From Echeneis naucrates (lineage: Eukaryota > Chordata > Actinopteri > Carangiformes > Echeneidae), in NCBI RefSeq assembly GCF_900963305.1, contig NC_042515.1, positions 3,456,377 through 3,520,376 on the forward strand: DNA of 64,000 bases. The letters are read 5' to 3'. Under the pieces are notes generated by a model. It had not been told where the DNA came from. It ran no database searches and worked only from the letters and a program-made list of their open reading frames with translations. Made by a program: the position numbers and the translations under genes. Below, in pieces: positions 40,640 through 58,166 of the stretch (position 1 is the first letter of the stretch; every line of letters starts with the position of its first letter).

Positions 40640-41560
40640 ATTTCCAGCTAAACACGTCGGAGGGAAAAGTCTCCCGGTCGAGCGGACAGGGTCAATGTGG
40701 CGGCGAACGGAGCCGGATCCGTTCAGATTGTATTTATTTCAAATCTAATCTCGAAGATCGATAACCATGACGGGTAATCCGGAGCCTCGTTGTTGTCGGA
40801 ATTAATGTGAGCGCCATGTTGATAAATTCATTATTATTATTTTTTTTTCCTGGTGTTTTCTCTCACGCGCAGAGACGAGCGCCATGGTTACACGCATGCG
40901 CCTGGCAGGCTTTGGAAACAAACACGGAGGAGGAGGAGGGAGGAAGGGGGAGGACAACAAAAGGCTGCGGCTGCTCCGCCGGAGCCCGGGCTCAACACAC
41001 GGACCCCGCAGCGGTCCGTCCGGGTCCACGGCGGCGTCAAACTGGGCCAAAGTGGTTCAAACACACAGAGGGGCCGTCGGCTCGTCCCCAGCTCCGTCGT
41101 TAACGGACATTTCGCCTCGACTCGCTCGGGGCGACAGCTGCCGTTTAGGCGCCACTTCGCTCACAAGATGGCGGACACGCCCCTGCCACAGCTCGGCGCG
41201 TCCTGCACAACATTTCTGCTCCGGTCTACCGACCCGGCCGCCCTGCGCGCCGGTAACCCGCTTCATCTGAAGGCCCGAACCTTCCGCCGCGCCCCGGTGC
41301 GGTCGGAGCGGCTCCCCGGGGCCGCTTGCCCTTACCTTCACCGGTTAAGTCGCGGAGAGTCGCGGGTTCTGTGTGTTTGTTTCGGGTCCTCCGCTCCGCT
41401 CCCTCCCCGCCTGCTCAGACATCTTTACAGGGACCCGGGCTGAGCCACTGCGCAGACGCGGCGAAGTCCCCACTTCCTGTTCCGCGTTGTCCGGTCCCCG
41501 CCGCCATGTTGAGCAGGTCGTGAGACCAAAATCCGGAAAGCCGCATAAAAATGTTTTCAA
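40640..41560. promoter_or_regulatory. CpG-island promoter and first exon of pcif1
   Basis: Strongly CpG-rich and TATA-less. Motifs: CCGCCATGTT at 41501-41510 and AAGATGGCGG at 41165-41174 (both YY1 type), CACTTCCTG at 41471-41479 (ETS type), and an NRF1-like GCATGCGC near 40895. The exon 1 donor is at 41335. Long plus-strand frames across it (about 40853-41443) are a by-product of GC content. Confidence 0.65.
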
Positions 41561-42700
41561 AAAAACGCAACTCCCATCGCAAAGTCTACAGAGTTAACTT
41601 TCATTTCACAATCACACACTGCGTCGAAAAGCCGATTAGATTTAGAGTTTAGAATTTACATGGACGGGGAAAAAAGGGATCCCACAAGATTACTCTCAAA
41701 GTAAAAGTGAAAGCATTACCAGAAAAATGATCTCATATTGGTTTTTCAGGTTATTCCAGGGTACACATCTATAGTCTGGTTATTACTCTAAAGAGATGTG
41801 TATCATCAGCAGAAAAACACAAAACCAATCAAAATAAGTCAAGACAATATATTTGAATATTTTCATCACTGACAATTTTGTCCCAACAGTGAGCGTTCCT
41901 CCTACACCTATGGGATACATCATTATACAGTCCCACATCAAGTAACGCTAATCTGTCCCTTCTCAAGTATCAAAATCAAAAGTAGTAATTCTGCAGAGAA
42001 GCGACCACTAACAGCAGCTTTCACTATGAGGTAATGCAGCACACTTATAAAGAAGGATAAAGTGAAGGTAATTAAGTTTGATACTTCCATTTTAAAAGTC
42101 CTGAGTCCTGAAAAAGGTTTTATGATATTATTTATTTGTTTACATAGTAGAAAATCTTTTGACTGGTTTTCAGATGTCTTTATTTCTGAAAAAACAAAGT
42201 GTTTACAGTTAAATAATAAAACCATAACATTACACAAATGTTGCATATTTTACATGGATGGAAGCACCGTAATAACTGTTGGTTATTAGTTAGCAATGAG
42301 TTAAGTTCATCATGGTGAAAGTAACTAAAGGGTTAAAGGCATCCTAATGTAGAAAAATAAAAATCACAGAAAAATTCTGCAGCCTTTCTGAAGTCAGAGG
42401 TCAAAGTTTAAGTCAGATCAGATTCTGAACAATCTGCTGAACCTCTTTTCCGTCCAGAGCTTCTCCAGAACATCAGCAGGCTGCTCACTCAGACTCAGAG
42501 CAGAGTAAACTAAGATCAGTATCAGTTACTGGACTTTGATGAAAAGTGAATTTACTGTATGTTGTGAACTGAAACAGTCTGAGGGGAAAGATATTGTATG
42601 TTAATAGTGACAATAAAAACAGACAGCTCCGAGTCTGCATCAAAACCTGCAGCGTCATTGTCACAGACAGCTTCTGATGTATGAAAAAAAAAAAAAAACA
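41560..42700. other. Spacer upstream of pcif1 and hdhd5-like 3' flank
   Basis: AT-rich. Candidate minus-strand poly(A) signals for the hdhd5-like gene lie near 42179-42184 (TTTATT). An A-run sits near 42688. Nothing else is recognised. Confidence 0.45.
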
Positions 42701-42785
42701 GAGTGAGACCTCTTCAGGCTGTCTGGAATAAACCCGGTCAGAGGACAGACATCAGAGCTCAGGTCTCTGATGTCAGGGTCAGAGG

Positions 42786-46968
<4,183 letters not shown>

Positions 46969-47229
46969 GACTGATCTGTCTGTTAGAAAGCTTCTGTGTG
47001 CTTCTCATTTATACTAACACGACTGTGACATCATACAGTAGGCAGGGCTGCATCTTCACAGTGACGCCAATCAGATTAACTACAATACATTAATATGACA
47101 ATTAATCATCTCAAATTTTATATCTTGATTTTGCTTGTTTTATTTTAATGTTTAATCTTGATTAAATACATTTATTATTTCAGTATTTTAGAGCCATCAA
47201 GCTGCAAAAAACAGTCCACACTGCAGCGT

Positions 47230-47268
<39 letters not shown>

Positions 47269-48110
47269 GCTGCTGATTAAATGTGGCTGATGGCAGTTTT
47301 CTCTCACATGACATCACATGCAGCATTCGGCCATTAATCAGCCAATCACATGCTGCAGCAGGCTGCCACCAATCAACCAATCAGCTGCCAGATTGAAGCC
47401 ACATGAGACAGAAAGTCTCAGAGGACGAGGACAGACAGAGTGATCTGACAACACCGGTGATGCTGTATATCTAACCCTCACAAACTCACAAAAGAACATC
47501 ATTAACATTTGGATGGAAACTTCAGGTGTCAGACGTCAGATGTCCCTCCTGCCTACGAAAACCTTTAAAGACTTCAGCTGATGTACTGAGACACTCCCCT
47601 TCACTGTGGGTGTCACCTGTCTCCTCCACAGCTGCTGTTATTCTGAAGACCATATTTTTCTTGAATCAGAGCAGAAAGACTCTGATGCCCCTGCAGCGTA
47701 TTTCACGGTTTCAGGGACTAAAACTTATTAAAACAGCTTTGTGTGTTTTGATGCAGGGTAAAGCCTTTAGCTTCCTCAGATGAACTGAGTCAGTTAACAT
47801 CAGCGCTGAAGACTGTCCCAACTGTTAGAAATCCAAGTTTCCTGCGTTTAAAATAAAGAATATTATCATATCTGAGACTGGCCGAACGGACGCTTCAATA
47901 AACTCTGAGAACACAGAACATCTGGGCTGATGTTTCTGTACAGTGATGCTCCTCTAACCCGTCTCTGCTTTAATCGTGTATTCTGGATCTGGGTACTGAT
48001 CAACACGGTGGTGGTTGTGGTGGTTTTGTGTCTCCGTGATCGTTGAACCTCGTGAACCTCTGAAAACACGGAGTAAAAACATAAGAAGAGCAAACTGAGT
48101 TTGAGAATGT
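46969..48110. other. Spacer between hdhd5-like promoter and isy1 3' end
   Basis: Contains (AC)n at 47233-47267 and a cluster of CCAAT-type boxes around 47340-47390 some 400 bp upstream of the hdhd5-like start. Those could be promoter elements, though they look like a local duplication. The isy1 poly(A) signal variant TTTAAT (ATTAAA in sense) is at 48111-48116. No gene is seen. Confidence 0.5.
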
Positions 48111-48163
48111 TTTAATAAGAAAAAGGCCTGAGAGTGAAAATAAGCCGATATTTACATTAACAT

Positions 48164-48165
48164 CA

Positions 48166-48196
<31 letters not shown>

Positions 48197-48199
48197 GGC
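48164..48199 (+). repeat. (ACAG)n microsatellite in the isy1 3' UTR
   Basis: Tetranucleotide run directly downstream of the isy1 stop codon (48203-48205), reading CTGT in the mRNA. Confidence 0.85.
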
Positions 48200-48202
48200 A
48201 GG

Positions 48203-50907
48203 TTAGAGTCCCAGCAGAGTTCTGGCCTCTTGACTCTGAGCTTGTAGAGTCTCACTGGCGTAACGCTGCAACAACTCCATCTTCTTCCTCCTAACCAGAG
48301 CCTCCTCCACCTGAGAGACAGACAGGTCAGAGAGGTGAGACAGCTCAGTCTCACTCTGTCCAAGTGTGTGCATCTGTGTGTGCGTGTGTGTGTATACGTA
48401 TCATCCTTCCCATTAACAAAAGACCATTTAAAATCTTAAATGAGGTTTTAGGGTAGACCTGGTCCTGATGATTCTTACAAGAACTGTGACACCTGCTGGT
48501 CACAGGCGTAGAAAGACAAAGCGGTCTCACCTCTTTCTGTGAGGGAACAGGAACGTGTGCGATGAAGGTGACTCCGCCCTCCTCTCCCTCCTGGTCCTCC
48601 TGGCTCTCCTCATCATCAGGCTGCACAGACAAACAAAAACACACACATTTAAGGACACCATGAGGGAAACACTATCGTTCCTAAGATAGTTCTGTTAAAG
48701 GGACAGTTCACCTCATCGTTGTGGACGACGTAGATATTCTCCTCCTCCTCCTCTTCTTCCTGTTGCTTCCCACCTGACAGACGAGAATCCTTGTCCGTTT
48801 TCCACTTCTGGACTGCCTCCATCACAACTACACAAAACAGACACAATACATGTGGTGAGTACGTGATTGTCACGTTGCTGGTTGTGTATCAGCAAACACA
48901 ACAGCAGCTTCCAATAGAGTCCAACATTTTGATAAGTGACCATTTTCAGCTTGTTATCTGACTCTGATTGAACTGTAAACTGTTAGAAATGATCTGACTG
49001 GACTGTTTATAATCTGACCATACACTAAAATAATCTCACCTTGTTTCTCGTACTGTGCCTCCAGAGGAAGCAGGACTCCATCGTCTTCGTCTCTGTAGCC
49101 GTAATATTCTGCGTCCACTTCCTTCATCAGCTCTGCCCTCGTCTTCCTCAGAGCTGGGGCAGCTGGGAGTCACATGATCAGCAAGGACGGGTCATCATTG
49201 GGCGCAGGACAGATTCATACAATAATTGAATATAAACAGGGAGGTTTACGTACGCTCCTTCTCAAACAGCTCTCTGACTCCCGGCAGGTCTCTGGCGGCG
49301 CCAAAGTATTTGTACCCTCTGTTTCCTGGAACCTCCTTCCCCTCATGATCCAACATCCTCGGACCTACACGCTGAAAAAGACACAATCGTTATTTTTGAT
49401 TAATTATTACCAATTACTTCCCTCTTAAACTGAACGATCATTCTGTTCTGAGTGGCAGAAAAAAGTGAAAATGTTTCTCATAGAAATTCCGAAAACAATT
49501 ATTCAATACACTTAGGATGTCTACTCTACTGGATTAGGAGGTTTTATTATAATAACAAAAAATTTAAATATTTACTATTAATAATAATTAATAATTATAA
49601 TAGTAGTAGTAGGATTGGTTACTGCATAGTCAGGTCCTCCAAGCTCTTTGATCCGAACCTCCCAGTGACCCTTCTCTCTCAGCAGCTTATTGATCTCATC
49701 ATTGAGATCCCGAATCCTGAACTCGCCCAGACCAGCTGAAAAGACACAGATGCTTCAGTGGTTAGTGCTGTCACCTCACAGTCTGGGGTCGATTCCTGTG
49801 CGCACATTCCCGCTGTGACTGTGCTGGTTCTCAGCTTCAAACTCACCATTCTGGATCTGAGCTACTTTCTTTGAGATTTCACTGATGATCTGAAACACAA
49901 ACATAAGACCTCTGAGTACCAGGATGGTACAGTGAGTATTATCGTGTGGACTGGCATGTTCCAACAGTAACAGGCACAGTGCTGACATGTGTAATACATT
50001 CTGTTGTAAGCTATGTAATATAGGAGGAAGGGAACACACCTGCCGTCTCCATTTCTCTGCTTTGGGAAGCTCACTGCACTCTGACGCCAAAAAGGGTCGT
50101 CTCTCCTACAGAGAGTGAGAAACAGGTCAGACAGAGCCAGAGCCAACAGTCTGGACTAGAGTAGAACACAGTAGAATCTCACCTTGACTTTTCCCTCCTC
50201 CAGCTGAGCCTGTCTGAACCGAGCCAGAGCCGTCCTGAGAGACAGAGCAGATGGAGAAGATCGAGAGAAGGTCGGGAGAACCATAGGAGGTAAAGAAATT
50301 TATACTTTACCATCAGGCCTCTGATTACTAATTAATCTTTGTTCAGACTTTCAACTTTATTTTCTCTGGTTGTGTCACAGTGAAAGTGTTTAATAGTAAT
50401 AACTTCATCATAATCAACTCTATCCGCTCCATCCAGGCATTAATACACACAATTCGACAATTCACTCTGTAATACTTATACAACATATATTTTTTCTTTT
50501 TGGTGCTTTTCTAAAACTGTTCAGTTTGTCTGTACTTACATGGCCTTTTCTGCGTTCCTCGCCTGCAGAAACAGAGATAGACAGTTAGATAGACAGTTAG
50601 GATATAATCAACGACAATAACCTGCTGAATATCAATAAAACAGATCATATATTATGTCAAACCTTCTATTTCAGTTCAAATTTGATGCCCGATTCACAGA
50701 TTTAAGACCTAATAATCGTCACTTGAGACAGACGATTATACAATTTATTTTTCTTTGATTAAACATTTGTACTTAACTGTATATTGAGAAATAATATCAA
50801 TTATTAAACATGTATTTACTAAAGCCATGCACGCAGAGGCAGCAATTTGTTATTCACACATAGAGATGGAGATTACTCATAATACTAATGACAACAACAA
50901 CAACAAC

Positions 50908-50938
<31 letters not shown>

Positions 50939-51631
50939 GAGTGTAGTAGTGGGTGCTGATCAGCGTCATTGTGGAGCAGCAGGTAACTAAACTCAACATT
51001 AACACAATGTCACAATGTCAGTGAGATGTATAAAATGTGACAACAGACATGTTTCACGGCAAAACTTTAATGTATGATTTAATGTGGAAACTGGGATGGA
51101 TCAGACTTTTGTGTGACTTTAATTGTCACTTGATGACCCAAATAAGAAAAGTTTGTGCCAATAATTCCCACCACACCAATGTGTAAACTATCTACACAAA
51201 TGTGCTCAGCGAGTCAGTCTGGATTTTATTCTTCTTATTTCTACTCCATACAGTTAAAAATGTCACATAGTAAAAAGATGTAGATGGAAGACAAATAAAA
51301 TAAAAGCATGATGAACTGATAATCAGAGCTGGAGACTCATTCATTTCTAACTGATGCAGATTTAGTTGACATGAAGCTCTTAACAGGGATCTAAAAAAGC
51401 TGCAGAAAAACAGCCATCTTATCACAAATGTGTCTCCGGAACCCGAACCCAGGACTCTGGAGCAAAGACTTTCGAGGAGGTTGAAAACTTTTAATCTGCT
51501 AAACATCCAGACCCAACAGCTAAAGGCTAAAAGGGTAGCATGCTAACTGTCTGTGTATTTTAGATAAATATCATAAAAAGGGGAAATAAAAAAGAGGCTT
51601 CAGAATGAAACTCTCATTCGGAGCTCACCAT
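48203..51631 (-). CDS. isy1: Pre-mRNA-splicing factor ISY1
   Basis: Spliceosome protein of the Prp19-associated group that sits near the catalytic core at the first splicing step. Eleven exons: 51629-51631, 50540-50562, 50183-50234, 50040-50105, 49847-49889, 49623-49735, 49254-49371, 49040-49162, 48712-48827, 48531-48620, 48203-48310; total 284 aa (human 285). The ATG is alone at the end of exon 1 (ATG|GTGAGC), followed by [20 protein letters not shown]. Almost invariant stretches include [72 protein letters not shown] and [20 protein letters not shown]. An acidic Glu run precedes NIYVVHNDE. It lies next to cnbp on the same strand, as in human. Confidence 0.97.
49750..49830 (+). mobile_element. 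5' fragment of a tRNA-derived SINE
   Basis: Reads CAGTGGTTAGTGCTGTCACC then GGGGTCGATTCC, with Pol III A- and B-box-like spacing. It matches the head of the longer copy at 53850-54165. The 3' body is missing. It lies in an isy1 intron, opposite to the gene. Confidence 0.65.
50891..50936 (+). repeat. (CAA)n-(TAA)n compound microsatellite
   Basis: CAA copies running into TAA copies in the long first intron of isy1. Confidence 0.85.
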
Positions 51632-52860
51632 CTCTGCTGCTCGGCTCGGTTTTAATCAACAATCCGGAGAAAAAGTGGAATAAAACTTCAGCCTCAAACG
51701 ACCGACACACGCCGACAGTGACAGGAAGTCCGCCAACGTCTTCTTCTCCTGTTTCCGGTCCCGGAAAAGAAAAGCGGAACCACTTTATTTATTTTTTTTT
51801 TTTAACCTGGTGTGATATAATTCCAGTTAAATACATCATCTCTAGTTTTGCCTTTGAATCCAATTTGTTTTCTAAAAATATGGTTTTGTTTCATTTAATC
51901 TCAGCACCTTTGGGAAAGTTCTTTGAATTGCTAAATCTAATCCAAATAAACCTGTCCTTTTGTTGTTTTTTGGTGTATTTGTGTTGTTGTGAAATAAACA
52001 GACCGGACAGATGTGTTTCTCGGCTCCATCCTCTTCCTGCTCCTCCATGTTTTTATTGTCAGGTTAAACGTACAGTCCGCAGTACAACCAAATGACATTT
52101 TTACAGTAGCTCTAAGTGATATATTGTACAAAAATAACATTTGGATTTTTTGTGAAAACATTCTCCTCTCCCAAACTTAAATTGTTTTTTTTTTTTTATT
52201 TTCAAAAATGTATTTTGTCATTATCATCATGATGATTTTTTTTTTGTCTCAGTCGGCACATCTCACCATCTGGTCCAGACAGCAACAAAACGCACCTTTA
52301 CAACATGAGTAATTAATGTTCCAACGTCATCAGCTGTGGCCGGCTGTGATTGGTTTGTTCATTGTGTGAGATGATTGGCTTTTTGCTGATGGAGGCGGAA
52401 CCAATCACTTGTCTTCCAGACAAACTTGATTTTGTCCAGAAATAGAAGATAAAGTTAATGTTGGAAGGTAAAAACTTCCATCTTTAATTTTTCCCTCCAT
52501 AATAGTCCCACCCACTTTAGGACTAAGGGGAGGGGCTAAACTTTTTTTTTTACTTTTCTTTTTCTTCCTAAATCGCTCTACTCTCTCAGCCAATTGGCTG
52601 GGCATAAAGTAGTCTTAAACAAAGCTTTGTACATCATTACACTGCTACCAAACTAAAAACAAAGACTCAGTTTGTTCTTTTAGAAATGCAGAGGAAGTGT
52701 TTTTTTAGTGTCCACCCCTCTGCCTCCCCCTGCCTGCTCCGACTGGCTGCTGTGAGGCCGACTGACCGGCCTCTGGACCAATGAGAAGAGGAGGATCGGA
52801 GGGAATGAATAAAGAAAGAAAGAAGAGATGAAAGAGAGCATGGTGGGAGGGGTGCAACAG

Positions 52861-55147
<2,287 letters not shown>

Positions 55148-55989
55148 CACCACGACGACGGCTGGACAGATGGATGGGGACGGAGACAGAAAATGACCTT
55201 GTTAGTTTACCACTGGACAAACTAAAATGAAATCAACACTTTACCACCCAGCTCCTGATCCAGACCTGAACCTAACGAGCTTCAGATATGGATCTGATAC
55301 ATAAAAAGTTGATGTAAAAAACTGAAATTAGCAGAGGATTTCTCCGGAGCAGTCTCCACTCTGGTGAAATACACAAAAGCATTTTCCTGCTGGTTGAACA
55401 GAGATATTACAGAGTTTTGAGTTTTCACTTAGGAGCAGCCTTAGAGAACAAAGCTGTTGCTGCATCTGTATGTTGAATTTCAGCCTTTACACCACAAACA
55501 AAGCTCATGTCACTCTGATCAGTGAAGAGACTGTATTATGTAATAAACAATGATGACTTCAGGTGTTTTTTCCCCACTGTTTTTGTTTTATGTATTTTTA
55601 CTTGGACCTGGACGGGATTAATATCTGTTGATTGTTTCGTACTTCACTTTAGCAAAAAGTGAAATAAGTCCAAGTCTGTGTTTGACAAACAGCTGAAAAC
55701 TTAAAAATGTCCACTTCATTGTAATAAAACTTAAACATCAGAAATGATGTTTGACCTCATAAATTAAACCAGCAAACCTCAAAACGAATATTTTTTCCTT
55801 ATCATCATTAAGTGTTTAATTTCAACTAAATCGGTCTGTCCGAAAGAAATTATAACCAAACTGGAATCAGAAAATGGGAACTGATAATATAATAATAAAT
55901 CAGTAACTTCAGTCATCATCACAGAAGTTGTCTGTTTTTTTGGTTTTTTTTAAAGAAAAATTAATCGATTAAAAATTCACGTGAGATCA

Positions 55990-56450
55990 AAAACGCCTGA
56001 TTAGTTTCAGTTGGAGGACCGTAAACCAGCACCGCCCCCCCCGGGTGGCCGCGGCCTCACGCCGCTAACAGGCAGCTCCCTGCGGCTACGGTCCGGAGCT
56101 CCGGCCGCTTTCCACGGCGCGGACGGCTCCGTCCGCCGGCTCGGTTCTGCTGGGTGTGCGGTCAGAGGCGGCCCGGAGACGGACCCAGGGTGAGGGGAGG
56201 GGGGGAGAGGGGGCTTGTTGTCAGCTAGCCTGCTAGCAGCTTAGCTAGTCGGTCCAGAGTAAACACAGAGAGGCTGCCCGCTCTGGCTGCCTCTCCCCGG
56301 GGGCGAGCGGCACCGCAGCCCGGCGGCGGGGGGCCTCCTGCGGGGAGAAAACGGCAGATGGACCGGCCGGAGCTCGAACTCACCTCAGACCCGAAACTGT
56401 GGATGTTTGTTTTCTATCCTCCTCTGCGCCACACGCGGTCTGCACACGGC
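55990..56450. promoter_or_regulatory. CpG island with cnbp non-coding first exon
   Basis: GC- and CpG-rich block. The cnbp exon 1 donor reads CTGAG|GTGAGT on the minus strand, so exon 1 starts at or right of 56384. A (CA)n run lies at about 56455-56486 and GTCACGTGAG near 56788. The exact transcription start is not visible. The DM2-type CCTG tetranucleotide tract of human CNBP intron 1 is not present in 55164-56383. Confidence 0.6.
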
Positions 56451-56949
56451 CCCACACACACACACGCACACACGCACACACACGCACGCTCCATGCTGCT
56501 TTCATGTGCAGGCACTGTCAGGACACCGATGTCCTTATTTTTCTCTCTTTGAACAACTAGAAGCAGATTCTTTTCAGGAAACCAAACTGATCCGCCTCAC
56601 AGGAGCCCAAGCTGCCTCTCTGGGGATCAAACTTTTAGAGATGATGAGCCTGTTTGACTCAAGGCGGCTTTTCTTTTTCATTTAAAAACTGAAATTAGGA
56701 CTCAACTTTTCTATCTACGAGCTGGAGAGATGCTCCTGAACGCATCATGTGCACACGGCACCATGATGGGGGGGGGTGGGGGTGGGGGTCACGTGAGCTG
56801 AGGGGCGGGACCGCGCGCGGACAGCTGTGTTGTGGTAACGTGCAGCCGTCCTTCAGTGTGACGTCAGAAAACACGGCGGGCTGGAGGAACTCTTTCAAAG
56901 TAAAACCAATAAAACGATTATTTTACACGTTTCGTTTGTTGAGTTAAAA

Positions 56950-58130
56950 TATTCATATTTAATATTTAATTAAAACCCTCCACAGTAAGACTTTGTTCTG
57001 TTTTTACTGTGATGGATTTATGTTTCTTCGTCAACCATCTACCAAAATAAAAGATTCTTTGACAGCATCGCCCATAATAAAGAAAATTATATAATTATTC
57101 GTCCACTATTATTATCATTATTGATTGGAATGCATTTTAACACATCGTTTGAAGATTAGTTCAGAAAATTCAAAAATTATTTCAAGCATGATGTCTCCCA
57201 ATTTCTGATGCTGCCAAACTGTGTCACTGAGATTGTTTTTTTTTTTTTTTACCCCGATGTAATGGGCTCATACTGCTATTTTCAAATTTACTTCAGCTTG
57301 CCCAGACATTTGGAAGTGTTGACTTTCCAGGCCTGTTTCTCAAACTACAGTAGACCCTCCGGCTAGTTAGTTTGTGCCTTAAGATGAATTGGTTAATGCC
57401 AAATCCAGTGTTTGACTTTAACACTGAATTAAAACTTAACTGGGACACTGAAAACAAAAACAACAAACTAGCTCACTCTCCTCCTGTGTGAGACAGTTAA
57501 AATCCAAAATATAAATAACAATAAAGCAAAGTTTCACATCAAGCAGCAGGTTTATGGATTACTGATTGCTGAGGGTGCAATGAAAAGTGTCAAAGGTCAC
57601 ATTTGGCTACAAGGCACAGACAGAGATGAAGAAAGAGTACAGAGGAACAACTTACAGCAACACACCTGTCCAGCTGCATGAAAAGGTCGTGATAGCTAAA
57701 TAAAGCCGATCTACTTCAGGAAACAGGTCGCAGAAACCGTCATCTGAACTGAGGAGGACGATTCAACAAGGACCCCAACACCTCAAAAAATACGGTGATT
57801 TTCTGCTCCATTAATCTTCTCTTCACGTCAAGAAATATCTTTTGAAAGATCCTGGTTTTCTTTTCTAAACTTTTTGAGAATGTACTTGTCGGCGTACCGG
57901 GGAAGGATGGTGGGAGGTGTAGATAGTGCAGGTGGATAAACTGCAGGAGATAAAATTTGGTAAGAGAACATTTGTTTACAAAAGGTGGAAATAAAGAAAC
58001 AGAAACCAGACTCTGCTGTTTCTCCCGATGCCCCTCATACATTTTCTCCAGGCTTTGTTTGATTTATTCTTCATCCTTTATTTCCCTGAGATGATCCCAG
58101 CAGCACTATAAATCCTGACTTGATCCCTGC
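56950..58130. other. Spacer upstream of the PDP-like gene
   Basis: AT-rich with a T run near 57238-57250. The acceptor CCCTGCAG at 58131 shows that an upstream non-coding exon of the PDP-like gene exists, but I cannot place it. Confidence 0.45.
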
Positions 58131-58166
58131 AGGTTTACTTCCTGTTGGTTCTTCCAGTGAACAGCC

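Noticed and set aside
40853-41443. 196-codon plus-strand ORF in the pcif1 promoter
   Set aside because: GC-rich CpG island where stops are rare. Sequence is low in conserved features and antisense to a clear first exon.
55164-56383. DM2-type CCTG repeat in cnbp intron 1
   Set aside because: Read through the intron; no CCTG or CAGG tetranucleotide array is present.
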